Assembly (NCBI GenBank): GCA_030583925.1
Contig: CP129482.1
Coordinates: 2,170,001-2,234,000, forward strand
Length of the DNA: 64,000 bases
Source: Anaerolineales bacterium
GTDB taxonomy: Bacteria; Chloroflexota; Anaerolineae; Anaerolineales; Villigracilaceae
Reading direction: 5' to 3'
In this document: piece by piece, positions 53,064 through 61,811 of the stretch
How positions within the stretch are numbered: the stretch's first letter is position 1
Layout of the letters: each line of letters opens with the position of its first letter
Made by a program: the position numbers and the translations under genes
Notes under the pieces: model-generated
The model's database searches: none
Seen by the model: the letters and a program-made list of their open reading frames with translations, nothing else
Told to the model about the DNA's origin: nothing

Positions 53064-53558
53064 TTAAATTGTTTCTTTCTCCGAAATCTCTCGAAAAATA
53101 TTTTCAGGCACGCGCCATTGATAGACATCCTTCAACACCAACGGCACGATCGAAGTCGTCGTCTTCCGCACGCCGCGCACTTTTCGCACCACCTCGGTCA
53201 CGAAATGATAAATTTCTGCCGTATCCTTCGCCACCACCTGAATACTGATGTCGTTCTGCCCGATGGCGCACGCCACATACGTCACATTCTCGAACTCCGC
53301 CATCTTCTTCGCCACTTCCAAAATCAAATCCGACTCCACCTCAAGCCACACGTCCGCTTTGATGGTCAGCCCAAACGCCTCAGGTCGAATCACCGCGCTG
53401 ATGCGGATCACATCCGCGTCAATCATCCGCTCAATGCGATAGCGAATGGCTCGCTCCGAGATGTCGCCGATGCGCCGCGCCAACTCCGAAGCGGACATGC
53501 GCCCATCTTCAAGGAGCAGATTGACGATCTTCACGTCTATTTTGTCGAATTCGTACAT
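53064..53558 (-). CDS. Lrp/AsnC-family transcriptional regulator
   Basis: 164 residues. The N-terminal winged helix is 'DVKIVNLLLEDGRMSASELARRIG' and 'ERAIRYRIERMIDADVIR'. The C-terminal RAM domain (about 75-150) has the effector-binding ferredoxin fold ('AIGQNDISIQVVAKDTAEIY'). These proteins form octamers and respond to amino acids or related small molecules. It is the first gene of the minus-strand block, so it may control the transaminase and dehydrogenase genes. ATG 53558 is chosen by domain; the ribosome-binding site is weak. Confidence 0.87.
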   Translation of the reverse strand: MYEFDKIDVKIVNLLLEDGRMSASELARRIGDISERAIRYRIERMIDADVIRISAVIRPEAFGLTIKADVWLEVESDLILEVAKKMAEFENVTYVACAIGQNDISIQVVAKDTAEIYHFVTEVVRKVRGVRKTTTSIVPLVLKDVYQWRVPENIFREISEKETI

Positions 53559-53864
53559 GATTGATTGTTTTCGCTTCCGAAAAGCGCGGGGTTGCGCCGA
53601 GTTATACCCGATGGGCAAATCAGAGTCAAGGACGAGACGCGAACGCGTCAGTTTAGAGTCGGACGAAGAAACTGAATCAGACATCCCTGCGCGGGACGCG
53701 TGCGCTTCATCCGCAGGGTAAAGTTGATTCAGTCCATCAACTTTTTTCGCCGCCCGCGCGGACTCGTCGTCAAGATTCTGAAAATGTACTAAATTTCACA
53801 TTGACGCAAACTTGTCAGACAGATATAATCGCTCTTCGGCATTATTAAAGAACAGGAGCAAACA
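53559..53864. other. Divergent intergenic region
   Basis: No gene seen. It holds the leader of the Lrp-type gene and the strong promoter of the S1-domain gene at 53801-53829. Confidence 0.5.
53801..53829 (+). promoter_or_regulatory. Promoter of S1-domain gene
   Basis: TTGACG (53801-53806), a 17-base spacer, TATAAT (53824-53829), 35 bases before the start codon. Confidence 0.85.
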
Positions 53865-54626
53865 ATGACAACACCAGACCTCGCGCCTGCAACGGCGCTC
53901 GAACCCAAAACAAAACTCAGCGGAAAAATTTTGAAGACCACACTCGCAGGCGCGCTCGTGGATGTTGGACAAAACATTCCAGGCGTTTTGCACATTTCAC
54001 AACTCAGCAAAGATTCGGTGAATAAAGTGGAAGACGTTGTGAAGGAAGGACAGACTGTGGATGTGTGGGTGCGCCGCGTGAAGAAAGACCGCATCGAGTT
54101 GACGATGATCGAGCCGCTCAAATATGATTGGAAAGAACTAGAGCCTGAGATGATCGTCAAAGGCAAAGTGATTCGACTCGAAACGTACGGCGCGTTCGTC
54201 GAGATCGGTGCGGAACGTCCCGCGATGATTCACGTGAGCGAGTTGACGCAAGGCTATGTGAAGTCGCCGAGCGAAGTGGTAAAAGAGGGCGAAGAAGTCG
54301 AAGCGAAGATCCTGAATGTGGACCGCAAGAAAAAGCAAATCAAGTTGAGCATGAAAGCCCTACAACCCGAGATCGAAGAATTCAAGCCTGCGCGCGAAGA
54401 AAAGAAAGGCAAGCGCGCGCACAAGAAGGAAACGGTTGAGGTTGTTGAACAGGAAGAACCGAAGGAACCCGAGTTGACCCCAATGCAAATCGCATGGCAG
54501 GAAGCCATGAACAAGTCGAACGGCAATAAGACATTTAAAGTACGTCACTCGAAATCAGGCGTTTCTGCGGAACGGGAAGACATCCTCAACCGCACGCTCG
54601 AGAAACGCCTCCCCACTGGCGGATAA
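53865..54626 (+). CDS. Protein with two S1 RNA-binding domains
   Basis: 253 residues. S1 domain 1 at about 15-85 ('LSGKILKTTLAGALVDVGQNI', 'GVLHISQLS') and domain 2 at about 95-170 ('VKGKVIRLETYGAFVEIG', 'AMIHVSEL'). A highly charged Lys/Glu-rich linker and tail follow ('KPAREEKKGKRAHKKETVEV'). Resembles shortened ribosomal protein S1-like proteins that bind mRNA or ribosome. AGGAG precedes ATG 53865; strong promoter and terminator make it a single-gene unit. Confidence 0.9.
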   Translation: MTTPDLAPATALEPKTKLSGKILKTTLAGALVDVGQNIPGVLHISQLSKDSVNKVEDVVKEGQTVDVWVRRVKKDRIELTMIEPLKYDWKELEPEMIVKGKVIRLETYGAFVEIGAERPAMIHVSELTQGYVKSPSEVVKEGEEVEAKILNVDRKKKQIKLSMKALQPEIEEFKPAREEKKGKRAHKKETVEVVEQEEPKEPELTPMQIAWQEAMNKSNGNKTFKVRHSKSGVSAEREDILNRTLEKRLPTGG

Positions 54627-54632
54627 AACACG

Positions 54633-54660
54633 AACAGCGAGTCATAAACGACTCGCTGTT
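54633..54660 (+). terminator. Intrinsic terminator
   Basis: 11-bp stem AACAGCGAGTC (54633-54643) with 54650-54660, loop ATAAAC, then a run of T. Confidence 0.92.
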
Positions 54661-54726
54661 TTTTTTGTTCACCAACCATGGACGATGGACTTTAGACCGT
54701 TATCGTCTATTGTCCATCGTCCATAG

Positions 54727-56421
54727 TCAGCCGTTAAGTTCACGCAAAAATTTTTCCTTGTTTGCCGAACGCGCCGTCTTGCCGCTGGATGTTTTCAGAA
54801 TCCATTTCGGGTCCACGGCTTTGACGTAACGCAGGGCGACGGCGGAGTTTTTCGTCACGTGCTGGCGAATCGCATCCGCTATTTTTTGTTGCTCGGCTGG
54901 GTCGTCTGAATCCACCTCGGCGATGACGACGACTTCCTCGGTGCCCTCCTCTTCATTGTACATGCCGAACGCCACCGATCTGCCCGCGTGGACGCCAGCC
55001 ACTTCGTACGTCAGCGATTCCAAATCCTGCGGGTACACATTCCGCCCGCCGACGATGATCATATCCTTTTTGCGACCTGAAACATACACTTCGCCATCTG
55101 AGATAAATCCGTAATCACCTGTCAAATACCAGCCGTCGTGAAAGGCTTGCTGAGTTGCATCGTCGCGATGATAGTAGCCAGTCAACATGCAATCGCTTTT
55201 GAGCGCAAGTTCACCGATCGTTCGTTCGGGCAATTCGTTTCGATTCTCATCCAACACCTTCACCTGAACATTTTCCAACGGGCGACCCGACGACATCATT
55301 TTCATCGCCGAGTTTGAATTACCGCCCAAATTGGCTTCGTCTATCAGTTTGGCTACACGCTCCGACATGAATGCTTCACGATCTACCGCAAGGACGGTTG
55401 GCTCGCCCATCAGCGGACTTTGCGTCACCGCGAAAACGTTTTCCGCCATCGCGTACGACGTTTGTAGCGCCTCGCGCTTCAATCCACGCGATTTGAATTT
55501 CTCGTAGAAAGCCAGACGACTCTCCGAACGGACAGGCTCCGAGCAATTGATCACCGCGCGCCACGTGGACAAATCTACCCCTTCGAGATGTCGGTCGCGG
55601 ATTTTTTGCGTGCAGAAGTTGTAGGCAAAATTCGGTAGCCACGAAAGCGTGCCGCGATATTTCGTCACTGCGTGCATCAACTTGTACGGCGCGCGCACCC
55701 AGTCAAAGGGCGATTGCAGGACAAGATGAACGCTTGAGAGAATGGGCATAATGAAACCTGCGATCAATCCCATGTCGTGATAGAGCGGAAGCCACGACAC
55801 GATCACATCGTTCTCGGTCAAGTTCAACGCCTTGCCATACGCGTCCAATTGATTGAAAACAGCTTGATGCGAGAGTGCGACTCCTTTTTGGAGTCCCGTT
55901 GTCCCCGAAGAGTGCTGAAGAATGGCGATATCTTCAGGTTTGCGTTGGAAGCCCGCGAGCGATTCGAAATCCAACGCATCAGCCTTTTCAATTGCGTTGG
56001 AAACGACCACTTCACGAACCGAATCCCCTTCCTTCAACGCGGAACGGACTTCCGATTCAAATTCTGGATAAGTAACAATTGCAGCAGGCTGTGTTACCGA
56101 AATCAGCGCGGACAGATCCGCGCGATAACGTTCGGGCGATAATTTCTCCGTGAGGAACGGCATGATGGAGGGAATTGCCCCGTGCAGGATCGCGCCCCAG
56201 AAAGCGTAGACCAAGTCCTCTCCATGCTGGAGAATCAGCACGATGACTTCGCCAGGTTTTATCCCAGCAGATGCGAAAGCACGCGCATAGGAACTGGCGC
56301 CAAGGAGTAATTGGTAATTCGTAATTGGTAAATCATCCCCGTTGGAGAATTGTAAGGTGAGCGCGACCCGGTCCGGGGTCCGCGCGTGAAGCGATTGTAA
56401 TCGGGCGGGGAATGTCGTCAT
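54727..56421 (-). CDS. Acyl-AMP ligase (FAAL/DltA-like)
   Basis: 564 residues of the ANL superfamily. P-loop 'LQHSSGTTGLQKGVALSH' (about 190), 'VSWLPLYHDMGLIAGFIMP' (a segment typical of fatty acyl-AMP ligases), 'GWYLTGDYGFI', 'GRKKDMIIVGGRNVYP' and the final catalytic lysine region 'LKTSSGKTARS'. It should activate a carboxylic acid as adenylate and load it on the carrier protein encoded just upstream with a 4-base overlap. The FAAL-like segment suggests a fatty or other organic acid rather than D-alanine. It is the last gene of the Dlt-like unit. Confidence 0.9.
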   Translation of the reverse strand: MTTFPARLQSLHARTPDRVALTLQFSNGDDLPITNYQLLLGASSYARAFASAGIKPGEVIVLILQHGEDLVYAFWGAILHGAIPSIMPFLTEKLSPERYRADLSALISVTQPAAIVTYPEFESEVRSALKEGDSVREVVVSNAIEKADALDFESLAGFQRKPEDIAILQHSSGTTGLQKGVALSHQAVFNQLDAYGKALNLTENDVIVSWLPLYHDMGLIAGFIMPILSSVHLVLQSPFDWVRAPYKLMHAVTKYRGTLSWLPNFAYNFCTQKIRDRHLEGVDLSTWRAVINCSEPVRSESRLAFYEKFKSRGLKREALQTSYAMAENVFAVTQSPLMGEPTVLAVDREAFMSERVAKLIDEANLGGNSNSAMKMMSSGRPLENVQVKVLDENRNELPERTIGELALKSDCMLTGYYHRDDATQQAFHDGWYLTGDYGFISDGEVYVSGRKKDMIIVGGRNVYPQDLESLTYEVAGVHAGRSVAFGMYNEEEGTEEVVVIAEVDSDDPAEQQKIADAIRQHVTKNSAVALRYVKAVDPKWILKTSSGKTARSANKEKFLRELNG

Positions 56422-56666
56422 TTCTTGCGAGATTCGATCAGCGCGGCAAGTTGATTCAATGTGTCAAAGGTATCTGCGTTCAACTCAGTGTCTTCGATGC
56501 GGACGCCGAAGGTATCCTCGACGAACAAGGCGACATCCATCAGGCTGAACGAATCGATCAAGCCGCTGGAGATCAGCGGTTCGTCGGCGCCGATCTTGCG
56601 TGACGGCTGTTTTAAGATTTGCGAGGCAAGATATGTGCCAATTTGTTCGATCATTGTTTCAGACAT
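56418..56666 (-). CDS. Acyl carrier protein (DltC-like)
   Basis: 82 residues. Four-helix carrier fold with the phosphopantetheine Ser in 'SSGLIDSFSLMDVALFVED'. ATG 56666 (MSETMIEQ) follows AAAGGAA. It carries the acyl group from the ligase to the MBOAT. It starts 19 bases after the SGNH gene's end and overlaps the ligase gene's start by 4 bases. Confidence 0.9.
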   Translation of the reverse strand: MSETMIEQIGTYLASQILKQPSRKIGADEPLISSGLIDSFSLMDVALFVEDTFGVRIEDTELNADTFDTLNQLAALIESRKK

Positions 56667-56685
56667 AACAGTTTCCTTTTTGAGT

Positions 56686-57795
56686 TTACTTACACAACAT
56701 GGATCGCACCAGCGGATCAACCTGCTCGATCAGCAGTCGCTCCCCTTCCGCAGATAAGTGCAACGACGTATCGGAGAAATATTCGGGCGGAATTTTATTC
56801 CATAAATCGAGATAATTCCACTGCGCGCTTTGCGATTCTTCCTGCATGGCTTCGCGATACAAGTCGTACGCCCAGCGCGGATAGCCGCGGTTGTAACGCA
56901 GGTCGCTGTTTTCGCCGCTCGCAATGAACATGGGTTCATTTACCAACAGGATCGGCACAGACCCGGCGATCTCTTGTCCCGCGGTAAGCGCTTCGAACAA
57001 CATCATGCTCCGTAGGTCGGTCGTCGGTTCCATTTGTCGGTACAACAGGTTGTCCTCCACATCGGGCGAATTGCCCTCGACGGTTTCTGGCAAATATCGA
57101 ATGTCAACGTCCGTCCTGTCTGCAGACCAGAGGAAGCCCTGTATCTGCAATTTTAACCAGCGGTTCAAATAGGATCGCTGTCCCACGATCGTCCGTTCAT
57201 ATAAGGAAGGCTCCATTTGCGTGAGTGTATCTCGCTCAGGAAACGCAAGTCCATACCTATCCATTAAGCGAAGCGCATCCTCGCGGTTCGCCTCCATAAA
57301 CGCACTGACGCGGCGCGGAATTAACGAGTTAAGCGTGGTAAACCACGCGATCAAGTCCGGGTCATGTTCGACCGCCTTCTCCAAGATAACTAAGTCTTTG
57401 ATCACAGACGGATGCGGGTAACCCAGGTTGTAAAATTTTACGGTCTTGCCGTTGCATTGGTTATTCAACGCATTCCATTGTTCTGAGATCGATTCGCGCG
57501 GCAGAAGCGTCTCGCCCCAAACCGACGAATCGCCGATCAGCAAGACGCGATATTCGTCGACCGGTTTTGGGTTTGCCACAGCATGAGTGGCAAGCATGGC
57601 GTCCACGTTATCGATCATTACAATGTATGGATCCAAGCCTCCGCCGAAAGGCAGTCGAACGCGCCCAGGGAAAACCACGTTATACAGCGAAAGTTGCGGC
57701 ACAGGTGGTTGAAGCGCCGCAAACAGAACATTGACCAACGCAAACAACAACAACGCCTTCACCACCAGCCGCAGTGGATGAATCTGCATTTTCAT
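56686..57795 (-). CDS. SGNH/GDSL-fold membrane-anchored acyltransferase (DltD-like)
   Basis: 369 residues. One N-terminal membrane anchor (about 8-28), then an extracytoplasmic SGNH domain with the nucleophile in 'LLIGDSSVWGE' (about 90), 'FYNLGYPHPSV' (block II Gly) and the terminal Asp-His pair in 'FSDTSLHLSAEG' (about 345). It likely places the acyl group on a surface polymer, the role of DltD or AlgX-type proteins. It overlaps the MBOAT gene by 4 bases. Confidence 0.85.
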   Translation of the reverse strand: MKMQIHPLRLVVKALLLFALVNVLFAALQPPVPQLSLYNVVFPGRVRLPFGGGLDPYIVMIDNVDAMLATHAVANPKPVDEYRVLLIGDSSVWGETLLPRESISEQWNALNNQCNGKTVKFYNLGYPHPSVIKDLVILEKAVEHDPDLIAWFTTLNSLIPRRVSAFMEANREDALRLMDRYGLAFPERDTLTQMEPSLYERTIVGQRSYLNRWLKLQIQGFLWSADRTDVDIRYLPETVEGNSPDVEDNLLYRQMEPTTDLRSMMLFEALTAGQEIAGSVPILLVNEPMFIASGENSDLRYNRGYPRWAYDLYREAMQEESQSAQWNYLDLWNKIPPEYFSDTSLHLSAEGERLLIEQVDPLVRSMLCK

Positions 57796-59204
57796 AAAAC
57801 GCCAGCCAACTTCAGCGCCGCACTCCAGACCGACTCGAGTGATGGAAGAGCAAAAAACAACCAGCCAAGCGAAACAAAATTAAACGTCAGGAATATTCCC
57901 GCAAATCGGAAAATCTTTTGGGTTGAGGGCGCCATCGCCTGGACAGAAAGCCGCGTGCGCATCAACTCACTCCAACGGTTTTGAATGAACAAACCGCAGC
58001 CATGCCACAAGCCCCATAAAACAAAATTTATCGTCACTCCGTGCCACAAGCCGATCAACGCCATTGTTGCCAGTTGCGAGAACAAGATCATTACCCATGT
58101 CGCAACAGGTTTATGGGATGAACGCATGGCACGCGTGAGTGGGTTGAAAAAATAGGACCGAAACCATTGCGTCAATGTAATGTGCCATGAATTCCAGAAT
58201 TGAGTTAGGGTAGGCTTCAAATACGGCGCGTCAAAGTTTTCCGGTAAGCGTATGCCAAGCAACCGTCCAAGTCCAATAGCAATGTCGGTATAACCGCTGA
58301 AATCGAAATAAATTCTCAACGAATAGGCGTACAGTAACATCCACAACCAGCCAGACGATTGAGCGTCACGCACAAACGTCTCGCTTAGCGCGATCCAAGC
58401 CAACCCGTCGGCAAGAACGAATTTCTTGAACAGTCCGCTGAAAATTCGCTGACCCGCATCCACCCAACCCTCAGCATCCAAACGAAGCGGAGCATCGAGG
58501 GAAGAAACGAATCGCTCCAGCCGGTCAATCGGACCGGCGGTGATGGCTGGAAAGAAAATCACATAGTTCACATACTCTGCTAACGGAACCGATGGCAGTC
58601 GCCCGGCAAGGCGGTCGAAGAGCGTATGCAAAAGGCGAAACGCGACGTAAGAAAATCCCAGCCATGCCACAGCGGATTGACCCGGCGCTTCTTTTCCGCG
58701 CAGATTTGCCACCGCTTCAAACAGCCATGCCACCGCTGACGGAGTCTTGATCAGCGCCAACAAGCCGATCAGTAAAATTATCGCGACGATCAATGTAAGT
58801 CGATTAAACTTCCCAAGCCGCGTTATGACAAAAACCACACCGGCGACGAAAAGAATAACAAGCGCGACCCATTGAAATCGCGGCGTTTCGACTGCAAAGA
58901 TCCATTCAAATTGAAAAAAACGGTTGAGGTCAACCAGTACGATCACCCCCAACAAAACGATCGCCGCTCCGCGATTCTCTTTCCAACTTCGAGATTCATC
59001 GTTGGCAGTAATCATCCACGACAACGCCGCGACGATCAGGGTTAGCGTCGGCAGCCAAAACATCAGATTGACCGGTTCCTGATCCGGTTGAAGCCAATAC
59101 AGCGCCAACGCGCTCGAAGCCAACAACGCCAATTTTCGCCCCCTGCCCAGCCAGCCGATAAACACAGCGAGGCTGGCAAGTATCGCAATTTCCAAAATCG
59201 TCAT
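57792..59204 (-). CDS. MBOAT-family O-acyltransferase (DltB-like)
   Basis: 470 residues, about eleven to twelve membrane segments. The catalytic His is in 'ALIGLWHGVTINFVLWGLWHG'; 'FWNSWHITLTQWFRSYFFNPL' and 'YFDFSGYTDIAIGLGRLLG' are family marks. Unlike the MBOAT at 17149 its C-terminus lacks an 'IYQ.F' tail; such a tail is instead on the 42-residue protein whose stop codon directly precedes this start. It accepts the acyl group from the carrier protein and passes it outside. Confidence 0.9.
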   Translation of the reverse strand: MTILEIAILASLAVFIGWLGRGRKLALLASSALALYWLQPDQEPVNLMFWLPTLTLIVAALSWMITANDESRSWKENRGAAIVLLGVIVLVDLNRFFQFEWIFAVETPRFQWVALVILFVAGVVFVITRLGKFNRLTLIVAIILLIGLLALIKTPSAVAWLFEAVANLRGKEAPGQSAVAWLGFSYVAFRLLHTLFDRLAGRLPSVPLAEYVNYVIFFPAITAGPIDRLERFVSSLDAPLRLDAEGWVDAGQRIFSGLFKKFVLADGLAWIALSETFVRDAQSSGWLWMLLYAYSLRIYFDFSGYTDIAIGLGRLLGIRLPENFDAPYLKPTLTQFWNSWHITLTQWFRSYFFNPLTRAMRSSHKPVATWVMILFSQLATMALIGLWHGVTINFVLWGLWHGCGLFIQNRWSELMRTRLSVQAMAPSTQKIFRFAGIFLTFNFVSLGWLFFALPSLESVWSAALKLAGVL

Positions 59205-59333
59205 CTAAAAACCCTGGTAGATCCAGGTCGGCGAGGTGTCGGCGGTAAATATCACTAGGGCGATCAAGATCAGACAGAGGAGGACTGCCAGCAAATTTTC
59301 CCTCGTGAAAAGCAGGTCAAATAACTTCTTCAT
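59205..59333 (-). CDS. DltX-like membrane microprotein
   Basis: 42 codons: a short cytoplasmic start (MKKLFDLLFTREN), one membrane helix (about residues 14-30) and an outside tail ending TWIYQGF. DltX of Gram-positive dlt operons has the same size and topology and ends in a conserved aromatic motif whose Tyr is reported as an acyl carrier between DltB and DltD. The first MBOAT in this window ends 'GIYQSF', the same motif fused on. The ATG follows GGAG inside the end of prfB, its TAG directly abuts the MBOAT ATG, and it lies in a five-gene unit with all other Dlt-type parts. It is easy to miss because of its size. Confidence 0.8.
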   Translation of the reverse strand: MKKLFDLLFTRENLLAVLLCLILIALVIFTADTSPTWIYQGF

Positions 59334-59335
59334 CG

Positions 59336-60425
59336 TCACTCCGACACGCGATGTTGCAAATACGCTTCCATAAATTCGTCGAGGTCGCCATCCAGGACGG
59401 CTTGCGTGTTACCGGTTTCGTGATCGGTGCGATGGTCTTTCACCATCTGGTACGGATGCAGAACATACGAGCGGATCTGACTCCCCCATTCGGCTTTGGT
59501 GTATTCGCCGCGCAGGACAGCCCGTTCTTCCTCCCGTTCAGCCTGTTTCAGTTCCAGCAGGCGGGCGCGCAGGATTTTCATGGCGAACTCGCGGTTCTGC
59601 GTTTGCGAGCGTTCGTTTTGACAGGTGACGACGATTCCGGTTGGGATGTGCGTCAAGCGGACAGCGGTCGCGTTCTTTTGCACGTTTTGTCCGCCCGCGC
59701 CGGAGGAACGGAACACATCCATCTTGATTTCGCTCGGATCAATTTGAATATCCGCCTCATCCATGGCGACTTGCGGAAGGATTTCCACAAGCGCGAACGA
59801 GGTGTGCCGCCGATGCGCCGCGTCGAATGGCGAAAGCCGCACTAACCGGTGAACGCCTTTTTCCGCGCGCAAATAGCCGAAAGCGTATTCGCCATCTACA
59901 GCGATAGTCGAACTCTTGATCCCTGCTTCCTCGCCTTGAGTCGTATCAAGGATTTCGGTCTGGTAGCCGCGCCCCTCCGCCCAGCGGAGGTACATGCGCT
60001 GGAGCATCGCCGCCCAATCTTGCGAATCGGTTCCGCCCGCGCCCGCGTGGATGGCAAGAATGGCTGAGTCGTGATCGAACTTCCCGGAAAGCATCGCTGT
60101 GAACGAACGCTTTTCTAATTCGGTTTCGATGGCTGAAATTTCAGTTTCCAAATCGGCGCGCAGGCTTTCGTCGTCGAGTTGCGCCAGTTCAAGCGCGTCG
60201 TGCAGGCGGCGTGAAAACGCGCGCCATGATTCCACCTCGGTTTTCAAGGCGTTGTGCGATTTCATCAATTTTTGAGCGCGCGAGGGATTTCCCCACAGGT
60301 CGGGCGCTTCGATTTCTTTATCAAGCTGGGAAAGTTGCGTTTCTTTTGAAGCGAAGTCAAAGACGCACCAGTAACTGTTGAGTTAGGTCTTGCAATGGTT
60401 TGAGGCGGTTTACGAGGTCTTGCAT
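59336..60425 (-). CDS. prfB: Peptide chain release factor 2, with +1 programmed frameshift
   Basis: 362 residues after frameshifting. Reading starts at ATG 60425 after AAGGAG, runs 22 codons to CTT-TGA-C (TGA at 60357-60359), and shifts +1 to continue 'DFASKETQLSQLDKE' to the stop at 59336. The SPF tripeptide of RF2 ('RLVRLSPFDAAHRR') selects UGA/UAA, and the GGQ loop is 'SSGAGGQNVQKNATAVR'. The in-frame UGA lets RF2 control its own synthesis. An internal start at 60268 would miss the N-terminal domain. It is followed after 2 bases by the microprotein gene. Confidence 0.93.
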
Positions 60426-60465
60426 TGAATACTCCTTCGTGAACGAGGTAACATCTCGTTCTACT

Positions 60466-61374
60466 TTATTTTCCTAGAATTCCTTCAATGAACGCATCAG
60501 GATCGAACGGCGTTAAGTCTTCGGCTTTTTCGCCGAGACCGGCGAACAGAATTGGCAAACTCAATTCATGTTGAATGGCAAAAGCAAATCCGCCGCGGGC
60601 GGATGAATCCAGTTTTGAAAGTATCACGCCGGTCACGCCGACCGCTTCTTTGAAGGCTTTTGCCTGTTGCAACGCGTTTTGACCAGTCGTCGCGTCGAGG
60701 ACAAGCCACACGGCATGGGGCGCGCCGGGTAAAGCCTTGCCGATCACGCGATGCACTTTCTTCAATTCTTCCATCAAGTTGAAGCGCGTGTGCAAACGAC
60801 CGGCGGTGTCCACGATGACAAAATCTACGCCGCGCGCTGCGCCCGATTGCACCGCACTGAACGCGACCGCGCCCGGGTCCGACTCGGGGGCACCGGAGAT
60901 CACATCCACGCCGAGGCGTTCGCCCCACACTTGCAGTTGATCCACTGCGGCGGCTCGGAAGGTATCTGCCGCGCCGAACAAGAGCCTTTTCCCTTCGGTT
61001 TGAAAACGTTGCGCCAGTTTTGCGATCGTCGTCGTTTTTCCGGAGCCGTTGACGCCGACGACCATGATGACCGTTGGTTTCGTCGTCCATGTGAGAGGCG
61101 GCGGATTATCGAGTCGAGAGCGGAGTTCGGCTCGAAGGGCAGATGAAAGTTCATCGGAGCGAACCAAGCCCCCATCCCGAACGAGGCGGCGAAGCGAGTC
61201 CAAAATTTCGGCAGTGGTTTCGATCCCCAAATCCGCTTGAAGAAGCAGTGTTTCGAGTTCATCCCACGTTTCATTTGTAATTTCGGTGGCGCCAAAAAGC
61301 GTCGCAAGTCGTCCAAAAGTTGCTTTGCTGGATTTTGCTAATCCGCTTTTCCACTTTGCAAACAGGTCGGTCAT
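60466..61374 (-). CDS. ftsY: Signal recognition particle receptor FtsY
   Basis: 302 residues: the N domain helices (about 1-85), then the GTPase with P-loop 'GVNGSGKTTTIAKLA' (about 108), 'GAADTFRAAAVDQL' (insertion box), 'VDTAGRLHTRFNLMEEL', 'SKLDSSARGG' and 'FAGLGEKAEDL'. No acidic A domain, as usual in short FtsY. It docks SRP-ribosome complexes at the membrane. 40 bases upstream of prfB, possibly same message. Confidence 0.95.
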   Translation of the reverse strand: MTDLFAKWKSGLAKSSKATFGRLATLFGATEITNETWDELETLLLQADLGIETTAEILDSLRRLVRDGGLVRSDELSSALRAELRSRLDNPPPLTWTTKPTVIMVVGVNGSGKTTTIAKLAQRFQTEGKRLLFGAADTFRAAAVDQLQVWGERLGVDVISGAPESDPGAVAFSAVQSGAARGVDFVIVDTAGRLHTRFNLMEELKKVHRVIGKALPGAPHAVWLVLDATTGQNALQQAKAFKEAVGVTGVILSKLDSSARGGFAFAIQHELSLPILFAGLGEKAEDLTPFDPDAFIEGILGK

Positions 61375-61449
61375 GACGGGCGATTATAACATGCGGGTTT
61401 GTGTTATACTCGCTCCGCATTTCAAAGAAAAGGAAACGAAGAAAGAACA

Positions 61450-61791
61450 ATGAACGAACCCATTCATGTAACCGATGCGACTTATGAACAGACCGTGTTG
61501 AAGTCGCAAACGCCCGTGATCGTTGATTTTTGGGCGCCGTGGTGCGGACCGTGCAAGATGGTCGCTCCAATCCTCGATAAATTTGCAAAGGAATACGAGG
61601 GCAAACTGATCATCGCCAAGATCAACACCGATGAGAACCAGGAATGGATGATGAAATACGGCATTCAGGGCATCCCGACGATGTTGTTCGTGGCGAACGG
61701 CAAGATCGTGCATCGTCAAGTCGGCGCGCTGCCCGAACGGATGTTGCGCGATACAGTCGCGCAATTTTTGGAAACAGTTTCCGCATCCTGA
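61450..61791 (+). CDS. trxA: Thioredoxin
   Basis: 113 residues. Active site 'DFWAPWCGPCKMVAP' (Cys at about 34 and 37) and cis-Pro in 'GIPTMLF' are canonical. It reduces protein disulfides in the cytoplasm. ATG 61450 lies after AAAGAA, divergent from ftsY with TATACT at about 61404-61409 as a possible -10. A lipoprotein gene follows after 20 bases. Confidence 0.94.
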   Translation: MNEPIHVTDATYEQTVLKSQTPVIVDFWAPWCGPCKMVAPILDKFAKEYEGKLIIAKINTDENQEWMMKYGIQGIPTMLFVANGKIVHRQVGALPERMLRDTVAQFLETVSAS

Positions 61792-61811
61792 TCAACGAAG
61801 AAGGAGTCGCT

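Noticed and set aside
60268..60425. prfB starting at the internal ATG 60268
   Set aside because: That start would drop the conserved N-terminal domain; the upstream frame with AAGGAG, ATG and the CTTTGAC slip site explains the gene fully.
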